DNA from: Trileptium ribeirensis | Taxonomy: Eukaryota; Nematoda; Enoplea; Enoplida; Thoracostomopsidae | DNA: 64,000 nt | Direction: 5' to 3' | NCBI GenBank assembly: GCA_030248225.1 | Contig: JASANE010000203.1 | Coordinates: 1 to 64,000 of the forward strand | Shown here: positions 46,741 through 58,834 of the stretch, in pieces | Position numbering within the stretch: the stretch's first letter is position 1 | How the letters are laid out: every line of letters starts with the position of its first letter | Position numbers and translations under genes: made by a program | Notes under the pieces: generated by a model | What the model was told of the DNA's origin: nothing | Seen by the model: only the letters and a program-made list of their open reading frames with translations | Databases searched by the model: none

Positions 46741-48600
46741 ATTTCCACAAATTTTAGTTTTAAAATTTCATTTTCTTTATTATATGGGTCTCTAAATTAA
46801 ATTTCAAAAATTATAAAATTTCATTAGTTTAACTTACCCTTACCAAAATTGCATAAAGTGCGCGTAATCAACGAAGCACAGCAGAATTCCTTGGATACAC
46901 AAAATCCATGAAAGTAGTTCCCAATCATCGAACAACTTTAACAACATGACGAGGTGGAGGAGGTGACGAGCCGTCCGGACGTCTGCTTCCTCACCTTGTC
47001 TTAGTTGATCAGGAAGTATGGATATGAAGGAAGAAAGGACCATTGTTAGCCGTCCGGAGACATTGGAAACTTCAGGATTCACGCCTTCTGACAATGGTCA
47101 ATAAGACGGGAAAACAAACATCAAATGGGAAATCGTCGATGAACCAAGGAAGAAATCCATAAAAAGAACCAACAATGTTGTAAAAGAAACCAGTACAAAA
47201 TCGAATCGACCAACAATAATCGATTCAATCGGTGTACAAATCCAATGCAAAACAATCGGCAAAGAACCGGGATAAATATATAACCGGTACAGTACAATAG
47301 TACAACCGATAATGAGACGAGCCAAAGAATGGATGTGATAACGAAACCACTCAGTCGGAACAAATTAATCAATGCAATCGGTGAGACAAAGATGTGATAC
47401 AATCGGTGTAATAAGAAACCGGTGCAAAATAAAGATACAACCGGTGTAACAAGTTTCAATCGATAATTGACAGATAAAAAATCGACAATGATGCAAATTA
47501 AACAATCGATTCAACAACAAAACAACTCAATCAGAACAACAAAGTCATAATCGGTGTAATAGAACGAAAAGAACCGACAAATACAACCGGTGCAATACAA
47601 TAATACGACCGGTAACGAAACGAATCAAAGAATCTACTAGTTCGAAGGAACAAAAATCAAAAACAATCGGTGCAACAAAGAACAACCGAAAGAACTCGAA
47701 GCAATAACGATCCAAATCAAGGACAAAGAAATCGGTGCATTCGAAATCGAAAGAACCGATACGGAAAGAATGGTTGGAACGAATTAGTGACGATCTAATT
47801 AACGGTTATCAAATCGATAAAGAATTGGTACAATCGAAAGCCGAATTAAACAATAAAGAACGACATTTAAGCCGAATTAAACAATAAAGAACGACATTTA
47901 AGCCGAACAAAAGGACGACGACGATCTACAACGAAAACCGGTAATTACGAAACCGGTATCCGATCCAACGACGTCAAAGTCCGTCCATCCAAAGAAAACG
48001 CTGGTGGCCTTAAACGATCGAATTGCCAAAACAATGATCGATAAGGACGATCAATAGAACTTCGACGGATAGAGACGGTCTTAATGCTAATACCAAAAGA
48101 AGAGCTAAAATTGCCAAAACCGGAAGAACCGGTTATTTTACCAAAGAAGAAAATATTTCAAATTTTGAAATAACAGGTTTTACTGTATGTTATAACCGGT
48201 ATGTATATATTTTTGTATTGTCTAATCATAACATTATATATCTTCAGGCAATTGTGTTTAGGAGGGAACCCCTCAGGTACCGAAGAAACTCCCCTTGGCA
48301 AACGGAACCGAAGAAGAATAAATCGGGTCGGTAATCATAAATAAGAAATAAAATATGAAAGGATAGAATTAAAATAAAACGGGAAGAAAAAAGGGATTGG
48401 TTAATAAATGAAATAAAAACGGATTGAGAGCATCAATGGCAGACGCGGTTTCAGCAGCGGGGATGAATGGTACGAAAGAATCAAAAAGGTATTAATATCA
48501 AACTGGGATAAAAACAAATATATACGAGGCAAAGTTAAGGGCTTCGGCCCGTGGTGTGAAGGGGTTCACCATTCAAAACGTCCCCCGATAGCCTCTTGAC
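46741..48600 (+). other. spacer with strand skew and ACCGG/ATCGG motifs
   Basis: About 1.9 kb between copies A and B. The plus strand is A-rich and T-poor from about 47100 to 48150 and carries AATCGGTG, AACCGGT and AACCGAC words every 20-40 bases. An exact repeat of about 30 bp (AGCCGAATTAAACAATAAAG …) is tandem at about 47850-47905. Nothing resembles a transposase or polymerase. The T-rich minus-strand frames at 47098-47459 look hydrophobic only because of the composition. Confidence 0.6.
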
Positions 48601-50530
48601 AGCACGCCCATGTTTCGTTCTGGGACTTAAAGAATGGCATCAGTGGAAGATGTTTAACCGACAACCGGGGATGTCGGGGTCCACTAGGCTACAGGGGGAA
48701 TCTGCGGCCAAACCCGCCCCAAAAACTAAAAATTTTCAAAAAACCGGAGCTTTTCACCAATTTGTTTATTATATCTCTCCCTCGCTTCAACGTCCTTTTT
48801 CTTTTCTTTTCTGTTTCATTTTGTTTTATTTTCCAACTTATTTGCATAATTAGCATTCTTTCGTACTAATAGCTAACATGTCGTTAGCTTTGTTTTTTTT
48901 TGTTGTTTAGCAGCTGGATAGGTGCTTTGTAGTTTTAGTTGCGTAAAGAGCGTGCCCACAGCTTCTAACTAATCTTAGCCTAAAGAACTATGCTGATCTG
49001 TTGCTGCTATTGTTCTGGTTTTCTTGCTTTAAATCATGCCCTTAAAGAATTATGCGAGTATTATTTTATTACTATTTCTTTTGGTTTTAGTTTCAAATAG
49101 CTTACCTAACTAATTTGAGTTGGCGGTTTTGTCGTTTATTGTGCTTTTTAAAGATTTACAACACGAATACTGCGATTTTGGTGTTCTACCAGCGGTCTTG
49201 AGTACGATATGGAGTCTACGGTTCTGAAACAATTTGCGTAAAGGATTACATCGGCTTTTGGAGAGTAAATGAATGACCAAAGCCGTGCCTAAATTTCTTG
49301 GTTTGTGCTTTCCGGGTTAAAGCATTAACGTTGAGTGGTATAAGAACTTCACAACTAAGCATCTTAAATAGTAACTAATTTAAATTAGTAATATTATTCC
49401 TTTATAAAAATTAGAATGGCATAGGAATAATCACGAGCGCTAACTTATTCATAAAGGTCCGGCCGTCAGGGTTCCTAAAATGCGTAACCGTGAGTACTGA
49501 GCAAATCCTGTGGAGTACAGCTAAAAAGAAATTACGTGAGTATATCTGCAGCGAGATCGTGTTGAGGGTGACAAACATATTGGAACCATTCTCCACTCAA
49601 CGCTGGTTTGAGCTATACCGTTCGGGGATCGGAGAATTGTAGGGGAACTAGAGAGTAGTGGACCGCTATTACCTAGTTATAGCGTCGTTCGTTAGCCGTC
49701 CGGAGGCGGGCACATTAATATAATCGGCACGTAATTAGCGTAATTTTAAGGAACTAGGATCAGGTACTCAAATAAACGTACGTCGTTAGCCGCCCGGAGA
49801 CCATCGTACCAACTCACAAAAGCTTAAATAGAATAGTAGAATCCATCAGTAAGTCGTCCGGATACTGTGTAGTTTAAGGACTGTATTACTGTAAATCTAC
49901 GGCCGAGGTTAAGGTACTCAAATACTCGTGCAAGCTATGAGCCGTCTGGACATTATTGTGCAAACCTCATAAAAGGAAAAGTAATAGTATGGAATAACTT
50001 AACGTGAACTTATCAGATAATTACCTAGAATAATTATGCGCTCAAAAGAGGCGAATTAGTAACAAAACTTGAGAGATAAAAGTATCAGTAAGAATTGTGG
50101 CATAGCTTTAAAGAATTGTCTAAGATATTGGAGTTACCGAGGTGTATAGACAAACAGAATGATCTGTTCAAATTAGTGGTTCAAGTTAATCGCGGTAATA
50201 AAAAACTGTGCTTTAGTTTAGTATTAACATTTTGAATAAACATTTTATAGATGGCTTTGGTGTTCGATTATCTAAAAGCTAGAGTGAATGTAACTATTCA
50301 CGCCGCAACGCTTAGCCGAATCATATCGCTCAATAAAAGATAGGCACGAGCAACGAAAGAACGCGACCACTATTTCCCACCAGCATATACTGGCCACACC
50401 TAGAAAGTCGTGGCAATTCATAAAACCTTCATATTTCGGTGACGAATCCCGTCCCAATTTAACATCCGATAGCCGTCATAGGAAATTCCCCGTTCAACCC
50501 TTATCCCCATCAAAAGACATAAAACAACAA
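48601..50530 (+). repeat. large non-coding repeat, copy B
   Basis: Same block order as copy A: a pyrimidine-rich opening (CTCCCTCGCTTCAACGTCC), CATAATTAGCATTC, AGCTAACATGTCGTTAGC, middle sub-repeats (AAGGTACTCAAATA, AGCCGTCCGGA, CGTACCAACTC), end block GCATATACTGGCCACACC, GTGACGAATCCCGTCCC, CCGATAGCCGTCATA, ending in an A-rich tract. Its opening TGTCGGGGTCCACTAGGCTA resembles GTGTCGGGGGTTCAGTAGGA just after copy A. That suggests the true repeat boundary lies there. Confidence 0.75.
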
Positions 50531-50599
50531 ATAGCTAGTATATATACGTATGTTTAAGTTCTAATTTTAGTTTTAATTTAGTCTTGGCTGTGGTCTCGA

Positions 50600-52085
50600 C
50601 TAGTCGATTGTTTTCTTGGTGAAAAGTGCTAACTCATATATTCATTTATAGTTTTATGTGATATCAATATTTTGTTTATATGTTATTGATTGGTTACATA
50701 GCTAACTTATATTAAATCATCGTATTGGATTGCGGCGGTCGTGTCATATAGCATAGAATAACGCAACGAGTTAGCTTTTGGAATCCGAAGGTGTATATAT
50801 ACGATTGCTCTTTCTGGTTTAAAGATCATGTCTGAATATGGAATTGGCAGTGTGTTACGCTAAAGAATAGAGTTTTCTTGTGCATTTTTAGAAAGTCTTG
50901 TACGGTGATATCATTGAAATTTTTGGGTTCCTTTGTGAACTTAATTGCTTAAAGAAATAATCGGTAGAGTATTATAGCGTCACATTAAGTATCTTAATCC
51001 CAGCTATTAAATTATCCTAATAATAATATCCTCCCAACTAATACCTGAAGAAGAAGTGGCATAAGTTCATTAGGAGTGGCACCTTAATAAATAATAAGTG
51101 TGCAACACCAGGGCGAGCAGAGTCGGGGTTGTCGGGGTAGTAGCATTGCTTGTTGAGTCTGCCAGTCACTTTCAGGGGTGGCTCAGCAAGTAGTGTTATT
51201 CTTGAGTAGACCGGGCGAGGATTCGATTAGCCACTCGAGCCACTGGTGGTTCCAAAGTACTTTTTTTGGCCAGAGTTTTAATAACGTAGTCCGTCAGCCA
51301 AGTCAGGGGCTGCTAGTTTAATTTAATCGGCACTAGTACACTTTACTAGTGTAAATGTAAGGCTCAGGTTAAGGTAATTAATTAACCCTGCAATCGGCCA
51401 GCCACTTTCGCCGGTCGGTTATATCAGGCTCAAAGGAGCCTTATAAAGTATATACTGGATAACGTAAACTCTAACCGGTGCCACGCAATCTACATCGCAT
51501 TAAATAAGGAAAGTATTAGTGTAAATCTATATCCTAGGTTAAGCTATCTAAATAATCGTACAGTTTGGCTAGCCATTTCCGGTGTTAACTGTACAAACCT
51601 CACAAGCGGCATATTAAAATTAGCAATAACCTAATCGTAGCGCTAATAGAGTTGAAGTGGTTCGGTTACTACAATTAATCGAAAGAGCTCAAGTAGCCGG
51701 TGTGATTATAGCTGTAGTAGTTGGCTTAGTGGTACCCAAAAAGAATGGTACCTGATGGACATTACGGGTCTTGTGCAGTATAACCGTGCCTTAATATTGT
51801 ACCAGTTTCGCAGTAAACGTTATTTACTACGCGTGTCGTTCCTAATTAGCTTAACTGTGAGTGAATTGAAGTAGCGCGCCGCAACTCAAAATATATATAT
51901 TCAACCAGCAATAGTCGCTAGAAGTAAAGAACACGTGCCAACCGTGTACCGGCACCAACATACTACTGGCCACACCTCGGACCACACAATCTTTGGTCAC
52001 GAGTCCCGTCCCCTTTTAATTTCCGATAGCCGTCATAAGAAAATCCCCATCTAACCGCTACCCTCACTAAAAACGATAAAATATA
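50600..52085 (+). repeat. large non-coding repeat, copy C
   Basis: More diverged in its first half. The middle sub-repeats (TAAGGCTCAGGTTAAGGTA) and the end block (ACATACTACTGGCCACACC, CGAGTCCCGTCCCC, CCGATAGCCGTCATAAG, then ACCCTCACTAAAAACG) align clearly with A and B. The left boundary is uncertain. Confidence 0.65.
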
Positions 52086-52677
52086 ATACTTTGATAGATA
52101 TAGCTGTTTTATATCTGCTGCGACAAAGGCGTAGTACGCCACTCAAAAGGGGAAGGGATCAATTTATAGCAACTTTACTATTTCTTGTACGATCTCTTAA
52201 CAGAACCTCTGCATTAAGATCTTTTAGTAACTGTCACTATAGCAAGTGACTATATTGGTAACGCCAGTTGGGTAGTATAATTTTTTGAATAGGTCGCCGT
52301 TTAGCTACCTTAATACTGACAAGCGTCGAGTTAACTAACCGAAGTATTTTTATCTTCGGATGACACCGAAGCTATACCTTTAAACGGGATTTGACTCATA
52401 TTTCGAACATTCTTCTGAAGTCTTGTAATATTTTATAGTAAATGTTTCGCGAGTGTATTGTGAACGGGCATCAGTACGCCAAGCGCATTGGAAGGACCCT
52501 AGGTCAAACAATGGGTTACATACATAAATACATGCCGAGATCTGCTTCTCGGCAACGAATCCACTGCTTCGGCGACGTATTAGTACTTCGGTAGCCATAG
52601 GGATTCATTGCACAAGGGGTCCGCACGCGGGACAATACTACCACAGTGTGCTGCGCCACAGACCTGCTGTTATCATG
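52086..52677. other. unassigned sequence
   Basis: A minus-strand frame at 52380-52598 has no recognisable domain. Nothing else seen. Confidence 0.3.
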
Positions 52678-52860
52678 AGCAGGGATAGCTCAGTTGGTAG
52701 AGCTCCTGCTTCCTAATCCTAAGTCGAGAGATCATGAGTCAATCTCACCCATACTCAACTTTTCAGCAGCTGCCTCTAACCTATTTTCGGCTCCATACTC
52801 TTATCGCTAAGCCTAAATGAAAAATAAGTTACCCAAAAGACTGCTCTAAACTTTATATCT
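52678..52860 (+). mobile_element. tRNA-derived SINE-like element, copy 1
   Basis: The head GCAGGGATAGCTCAGTTGG then TAGAGCTCCTGCTTCC is a clear tRNA D-arm and A-box. The B-box area is degenerate (GAGTCAATCTCACCC). The tail CAACTTTTCAGCAGCTGCC, then TTTTCGGCTCCATACTC, is shared with the copy at 53253. No functional tRNA: the anticodon and acceptor stems fail. Confidence 0.65.
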
Positions 52861-53252
52861 TCGCTAAAAACCAATAAGTCACTCTAAATTATTTTTTACA
52901 TGTGTTTTGTTTCGCTTTAATATCGTAGCTGTAAAAATTACTTGACTACCACATCGCGCTGTCAGCCGGTAACTGGTTACCATTTTTTGTTAGGCGCAAA
53001 ATTCAAAGCGAAACAAAACTTGTGAGCCAAAAACGTTATATTAGAGCTTTTAAATGTTAAAAGATTTCAACAGGTATTTCAGTTATATATAACTTGACTG
53101 AGATTGAAACAATATAATTATCATATTAAAGAGACAGTAATAATAAACTTTGTGAAGTTTGTGCTGTAGTGTACGGGTAGTTCATAATTTAGTATCATTT
53201 TTATTGACCTCAGTTTGTTGTCTGATGAATATACTAGCCCTGCTGTGATGTC

Positions 53253-53430
53253 AGGCAGGGATAGATTAATAGTCGGTAGAGGTCTGCTTGCGGATATAAA
53301 CCCTGGAAGTCGTGGATTCGAATCCCACCCAGCCCAACATTTCAGCGGCTGTTACTAATATCATTTCGTCTCCAAGCTCCTATCACTATTCCCAAATCCA
53401 AAATACCTAACGTGAAGGTTATACCGTAAT
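53253..53430 (+). mobile_element. tRNA-derived SINE-like element, copy 2
   Basis: The head GGCAGGGATAGATTAATAG is followed by GGTAGAGGTCTGCTTGCGG, then a perfect B box with stem in GTGGATTCGAATCCCACCC. The tail CAACATTTCAGCGGCTGTT, then TTTCGTCTCCAAGCTCC, aligns with copy 1. Best copy for the B box. Confidence 0.7.
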
Positions 53431-53656
53431 ATCGATTTCTACTACTGCCTTGTAGAACACAGAATCAAAAACCTGCGCCCCAGCCCAAGTACGCTTGTAT
53501 GCGCGTGCCGGCTGATGTGGATTATTGATACGAAACAAATAAAATATATGGGATATGTGCGAAACATATGTATGCAATATGTGAAATATAGGCCAGTGGT
53601 AGGCTTTTTGAAAAGCGAGGATGTTGATATAGCAAGTTTAAAACTGCTGCAATTTT

Positions 53657-53735
53657 GGGCAGGGATAGATCAGTCGGTGGAGTGCCTGCTTGCGCATGCA
53701 AAATTGGGATGTCGTGGGTTCGAAAGGGGAATGGG
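53657..53735 (+). mobile_element. tRNA-derived SINE-like element, copy 3 (head)
   Basis: GGGCAGGGATAGATCAGTCGG, here read as two adjoining halves, then TGCCTGCTTGCGCATG and GTCGTGGGTTCGAAAGGGG. Only the tRNA-like head is convincing; the tail differs from copies 1 and 2. Confidence 0.55.
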
Positions 53736-54304
53736 GGCTCCCACATATAAAATCCTTATGTTCGTGAAATTTTCTCTTATGTTTGCCACCACCCCACTCG
53801 GTCGAAACTCCATGTTCAACTAAATCCAAAAATTTTTTGTCTTAAAATTTATCTTTTTGTACGTAAAATATTTTTAACATTAAATTTTGAAAGCTTGAAA
53901 GTACATGCACGACAGTGAAACTGCACGAAAATATGGAAATTTATAGTATTTTTAATCAAAATTTATTCTTTCTACTTTGGAATTTCCCCTGAGAGTTAAC
54001 ATGGGCCCTCCTGAAGATTCCCCCACTTTTCGGAAGGCTGTGGACATACCAGTCACTAGACCCAAATCCAAAATATATAACCTAGCATTGGTCTCTCGTG
54101 AATCTCTTCTGAGTTTGAAATTTCAAGTATTCATAAACTCATTTCTTGATAGAATCTTAAGCAGACTTGCAAGACATTACGTATAAGCGGAGTATATAAC
54201 CGAAACGGAGTGCACAACTATTTCTAGCTTGAATTTGGTTACTTATATATACAGCTTATATTTCAAAAACCGAAATTCGTATTCCTATTTAAGAGAACTA
54301 ATTT

Positions 54305-54425
54305 TTCATTTGGGCCGGCCTTGTGGCAGGTACTTCACGCCGGGCTGGGGTGGGATTCGAACACAGAACTTACGCGTTGGATCCGCAAGCAGGCGTTCTA
54401 AAGTTGTCCGTGGTGACCGGCCGAC
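54305..54425 (-). mobile_element. tRNA-headed repeat, minus strand
   Basis: On the minus strand: CGCCTGCTTGCGGATCC then TTCTGTGTTCGAATCCCACC, the same CTGCTTGCGGAT and B-box words as the SINE copies. It is bracketed by GGGCCGGCC on the left and GACCGGCCG on the right, which are nearly inverted. Confidence 0.5.
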
Positions 54426-54529
54426 CAGTAGTTATAAAGTTGTATTCGACATACCACGTCTTTCACTCAGGCATAGCACCGGCATATATTTTTATACAAT
54501 AGGTCTATATACCATATATCTGGGCTCTT

Positions 54530-54845
54530 CAAATTGGGGGTGTGGCGGCCCTGCCATTTTTCGGTTTCCCCTGGTTCAAAACAGGTGCCCCCTGGCAAAA
54601 TTTTGGGCTCCCCCCGGTTCATTGCCTCTTGGACAATTTTTTTGTTTCCAATCGGTCCAAAGTGTATAAAATTTGTACTAAAGCAAATTTTGTCAAAATT
54701 TGCTTCAAAATGGCTTTTTCTCTCCGTCAAAAGCATTTTGGCAGTGTTTGTGACACACCATTTCTTCTTGGCAAAATCGGGGGGGGCCCTGGTTCATGCC
54801 CCCTTGCAAAATTTTCAGCGAATGGAGAGCCCATTATGTATGTAT
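54530..54845 (+). repeat. GC-rich dispersed repeat with tandem words
   Basis: CCCCTGGTTCAAAACAGGTGC, interrupted words of GGTTCATGCCCCCTTG type, GGCAAAATTTTGGGC and CTTGCAAAATTTTCAGC recur about 60 to 200 bp apart. The overlapping open frames on both strands are products of this repetition. Confidence 0.45.
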
Positions 54846-55009
54846 TTAGTACTTATGTATTTTGTTTCATAATTATATAAGCAACATCTAATTTGTTTTG
54901 CTGTTGTACAATCACATATGGGCTGAGGCCGCAAGTACTAGGCTCTAGGTTTGGTAAGGAAGGGGTAGAGGCCGACCTTCCCGTACGTATTAGGCAAAAT
55001 ATTTTTTAT

Positions 55010-55135
55010 TTGGGAATGGTCCTAGTGGTAGGTGCTTGACGACAAATGGAAATCAGAACATAGGTTGGAGTGGGATTCAAACTCACGACCTCCCGCCTAT
55101 GGATCCGACAAACACTACTAACTCAGATATCCTTA
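55010..55135 (-). mobile_element. tRNA-headed repeat, minus strand, second copy
   Basis: On the minus strand: TGAGTTAGTAGTGTTTGTCG then GGTCGTGAGTTTGAATCCCA, a B box at tRNA spacing. GGTCCTAGTGGTAGGTGCTTGA on the plus strand (given in part) recalls TTGTGGCAGGTACTTCA in the 54305 copy. Confidence 0.45.
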
Positions 55136-56450
55136 TCCGACTTCATAGAAGTATAGAATAAAACTAAGGAATAAAACTATTCGACCCCTCCGGAGATTGA
55201 TATATATAATTTTACTTGGTAAACGGTCTGTTAAATTTCGTCGTCAATTTCCGGGTACGCTACTTTACATGAGGAAATAATGTACGTCCTGTATTTATTT
55301 AAAATAATATATATAATTGAATTATCAGTCTTCACGAAGAATTCTGTCAGTTTGTGGATTTTTTCTTGTGTAATTTGTATATAACTAAAATTCATGCGAT
55401 AACTGAAACAAGCTTTGAATTTTTTGTTTTGCGTTCTGTAGTTAGGCCTGAAAATTCATGCCAAATCCTTGTACCGTAAACGTGGGCTTTCGTTTAAAAA
55501 GGGGTCTAGTGAAATAAGTTATTGACTTGTATTTGTAAATCCGGTACAAATATTTGACCCGACACTGGCTCATTATTTAAAGTAATTAAGGCTATTCGTT
55601 TATAAGAAGTTATTCAGCAAGACTAGCCGTGGATCTTGGATATGGATGTATAGTACAAAAGGGTTTTAAAAAGGCATATGAGACACTTAACACACAATAC
55701 ACAAAACGGCCATATCTTTATGGTAACGTATTGGGTTCATTGCATAAACCGATTGAATATCAATCCAATTATGTACTAATTAGGTGTGACGCATTGTTGA
55801 AACTGAACAAGCTTACCGAAAGAAGTTTCCACATATAGCTTTGCTGCCACACAAATCCGTAAAAATATTTTTAGTCCATCTGTGGAGATCACAACTTATC
55901 ATCGAATAGATGGAATTTCCCAATTTTTTTATTTGATAGCAAACTTAGTCACATTTGTTCCCTTTCATTAGAGACTAAATCCGCCGGTCACGTCTTCCGG
56001 GTCACAATAAGCCGAAAGGGGTCAAGGATGGTGTCAAGTTTTGAAATTTTGCCATCTGGGTCTGGCATCTCAGTAGAGTCAAAATTTATAAGAGTGGGCG
56101 TGGTTTACGAACTTAAGGCAGCGCACCTATCGACCTGGGGCTGGACTCGTAGTGGGGACATACGAAAAAGGCCCAATATGTTTGCAAGCAATAGAAACTC
56201 TGCTGTTCCAATGAGGGCTCGAACAGCTCTGGTCTAGCTTTCTACTCTGATATTCCTTTTACATAAACATTTTTTATAAGTGTGGAGCAAAACCTTGTAT
56301 CGCCGCACTGCTTTGTTTTTATCATGCACATAATTTATTTCATCAAGTATACGAATATGTCTAACCGGTTGTGTAGAATTTGCTGACTTTAGCTATTACC
56401 AGTTTATTAAATATATATATTGTTATTCGTGCAATATGCTAGATTTTTAA
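55136..56450. other. region upstream of the OTUD7-like gene
   Basis: Probably contains the promoter and 5' UTR, but no element can be fixed. GGGTCACAATAAGCCGAAAGG at about 56000 is partly mirrored, inverted, at about 57297-57325 (CGGACCCTTTCGGCTTATT), inside the first intron. Open frames at 55629-55838 and 56028-56237 have no recognisable domain. Confidence 0.35.
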
Positions 56451-56523
56451 ATGGATCAAATTCTATCGGAGTTTGTCCGTCAAACTGGTGCTGATCCCGC
56501 TTTTGCTCAGGATTTACTAGAAG
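56451..56523 (+). CDS. OTUD7: OTUD7/Cezanne-like deubiquitinase, first coding exon
   Basis: ATG at 56451 in a good context (TTAAATGG). The 73-nt exon ends GAAG|GTAGGT in phase 1. It encodes MDQILSEFVRQTGADPAFAQ then DLLEG. Vertebrate OTUD7A/B proteins open almost identically (…[21 protein letters not shown]), the first helices of their N-terminal UBA-like ubiquitin-binding domain. Continuation into GKHWDISDAL in the next exon confirms the family. These enzymes are OTU-class deubiquitinases; the vertebrate members prefer Lys11-linked chains. Linkage preference in this animal is not shown by the sequence. Orthology to 7A or 7B cannot be decided. Confidence 0.88.
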
Positions 56524-58834
56524 GTAGGTTTCATGTTTGTGTAATTAGGCCAGTTTTACTGTCTGCTGCGTATGTTGTAAAGACGATATATATAATTATG
56601 ACGGCACCCATTGTCTGCTTCTGCAAAATGAGACCAATAAGACACTCATATAGCTCGAGTTTTTGCGGATATTATTGCTGTTTTCGTGTATTATGGGACT
56701 GATGGGCTCATTTAGAACGACCCTTGACTCAAATTTTGAAAAGCCATGTACAATAGCATTAAATATAACTCACCAGATATGCTCTTCCTCGGTATGCATA
56801 TACTGGTGAATATTGGTGAGATGAGATGAGAAAGAGCAAAGCCGATCTTTCGGCAAACATATCAAAAATGTGAATGATTAGCAAATTGGAGCAAAGCATT
56901 ATGTGGTGCCTGAAAAAAGCAACACCGACAGCAGCAGCCAGACACACCGTCACGTCGGTGGCAGCCATCCCGACGAGTGCAACAAACATTTGAAGCTATG
57001 AATTGAAGTGGCTGAAACCACATGACACGGGAGACTGTTCCAAAAAGACACAGTTCGATAAGCAAAGCTATAGCGAGCACAGTCAAGTCGTGGGGTAATT
57101 TTAGCGCGTAATTTGTAGGGATGAGTTTGACGGGTTCGTTCGCTGGTAACGATCTCAAAGAAGTGAGATATAGTCATGTATATAATGGTTTGAGTTACAC
57201 AGTTTCATCAGCAACACGAGTCTAATTTCGCTGAGATATTAGCTCAAATTGTAGAGATAATAAATCCATAAGATGTTACATTGGGATTATTTCGAACACG
57301 ACACGGACCCTTTCGGCTTATTTTTTCTGGGGGATATTTTGGAACAGGTCTTCGCCTGTACCTAAATTGGTCAAATAGATATCATAGAGACAAAAATCAG
57401 GCCATGAACCAAATTTTATATTTTTAACTCCTCGGACAATATATATACATGACAGCTTATTTTGTCTAAAGCGGCAGTCGGGCCGTGCAAAGTACGGTTC
57501 GGAACGGGCTGAGGTGTCTGCCTGTCGGTCGGGTTGTAGTAAACGATGTAGTATTTTGCATGTTTGAAAAATACAGTATATAGCATTATAATTAAAAAAA
57601 CTTAGGTTTATACACGTCCACTGATTGCCCTGAATAACACATAAACTTTCTTGGTTGTTTCAGTTTCTCGTAATGCCAGAACGCGTTGGTATTCTGAATG
57701 TATTTGTGGATTGTACATAGGCATGGCGTGCTAAGCGGGCACAAGAATTAATTACACTGATGCGCTATACATATTATACAAATGTTTAAAACTATGTCCA
57801 GGTGTATCTAAGTTTGAGGACGGAACGGACAATCTACGCCGGCTTTCTAGACTCTAACCCGCCTCGCCTAGGTATGCTGTAATGGTTATTTTGCGTCTAA
57901 TCATGGTTGTCGCTTCATGATATATATTTGGAGCGAAATTGTGTGTTCAGTACAGATGTGATTTGGATTGCCACTACATGCGTTGTGCAGGAGCTTACAA
58001 GAACTGCCAAAAAAGCTGGTTACAATTCAATCATCGTTTCGTTCTGGTTTGTTGAAATTGAAACCAAATTAATTTTGAGGTTTTCCAATTGGAAATGAGT
58101 CGATTTATGCTTATTTATACGTTTAGGTGCTTACATAGCTGTTATTTTGCCAAAATCACGATCTGAACCGTAATAATTTCGCGCTCACAGTTTTGCCATT
58201 TATATTCGTTGTTTCATAAACAACGAATTCAAGACTGTGGTGAAGGAACACAATTAGCAGACGCGTTCATTTGTTATTTTCGAAAGTTTGTGCGTGTTTC
58301 ATTCGAAACGTCATGCCGCTATAACACGACATTCCGTAGACAACGGAATTTCAAATGTCACATCAACAAAATACAATATTCATCGACTTTGACCTACCAA
58401 ATAAAAACGTTTTGCAACATTAACACAAACAATGGCCTGAGCTCGTCTATGTTGAAGCTGTGAAATGATGTTCCATTTTTGAATTGGGACATACTAGCTA
58501 ATCCTATCCGCATAACATTTCACTACTTTTCTTCAAATTCATGGTTCATTTTGCGTTTGAATTTTACAAAGTTTTTTAATATTCGCTTCCTTTTTGGAGC
58601 ATGTCAACTATGAGATCTGATAATGTCCGGTCGGGCGGTGACAACCGACTGGACAACCACCTTCAGTTTTGCTGACCTGTACTGTTATAAGAGAAGTGTT
58701 TGGTGACGCTTGTAATTTTTTCGGAATTTTATTTTATTTTGGGTTCTTACTGTCTTGTATAATCTTCACGTCAGGTATATTTCTTGCAATTTAGAGAAGC
58801 AAGTGTATATTTATATGTGCAAATTTAATTCCAG
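56524..58834 (+). other. first intron of the OTUD7-like gene
   Basis: 2,311 bp, GTAGGT…TTCCAG, phase 1. It contains a LINE tail on the opposite strand (56760-57180). The other open frames in it show no domain. Confidence 0.8.
56760..57180 (-). mobile_element. LINE 3' fragment (CR1/Jockey-like reverse transcriptase tail)
   Basis: On the minus strand, TRQTHPYKLRAKITPRLDCA then RYSFAYRTVSFWNSLPCHVV then SATSIHSFKCLL. This is the typical C-terminus of a CR1/Jockey-type non-LTR polyprotein (R-x-x-F-S-x-R-x-x-x-x-W-N-S-L-P-x-x-V-V-x-A-x-S-x-x-x-F-K). A 3' part runs on to about 56760. It differs from the RTE-like family at 1-5.5 kb, is 5'-truncated, and lies antisense within the OTUD7-like gene. 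Confidence 0.8.

Noticed and set aside
47098..47459. Hydrophobic minus-strand open frames that look like a membrane protein
   Set aside because: The hydrophobicity follows from reading the T-rich complement of an A-rich skewed strand; no start context, domain or splice sites.
52678..52752. Functional tRNA gene
   Set aside because: A-box is good, but the anticodon stem and B box do not fold; the shared tail points to a SINE.
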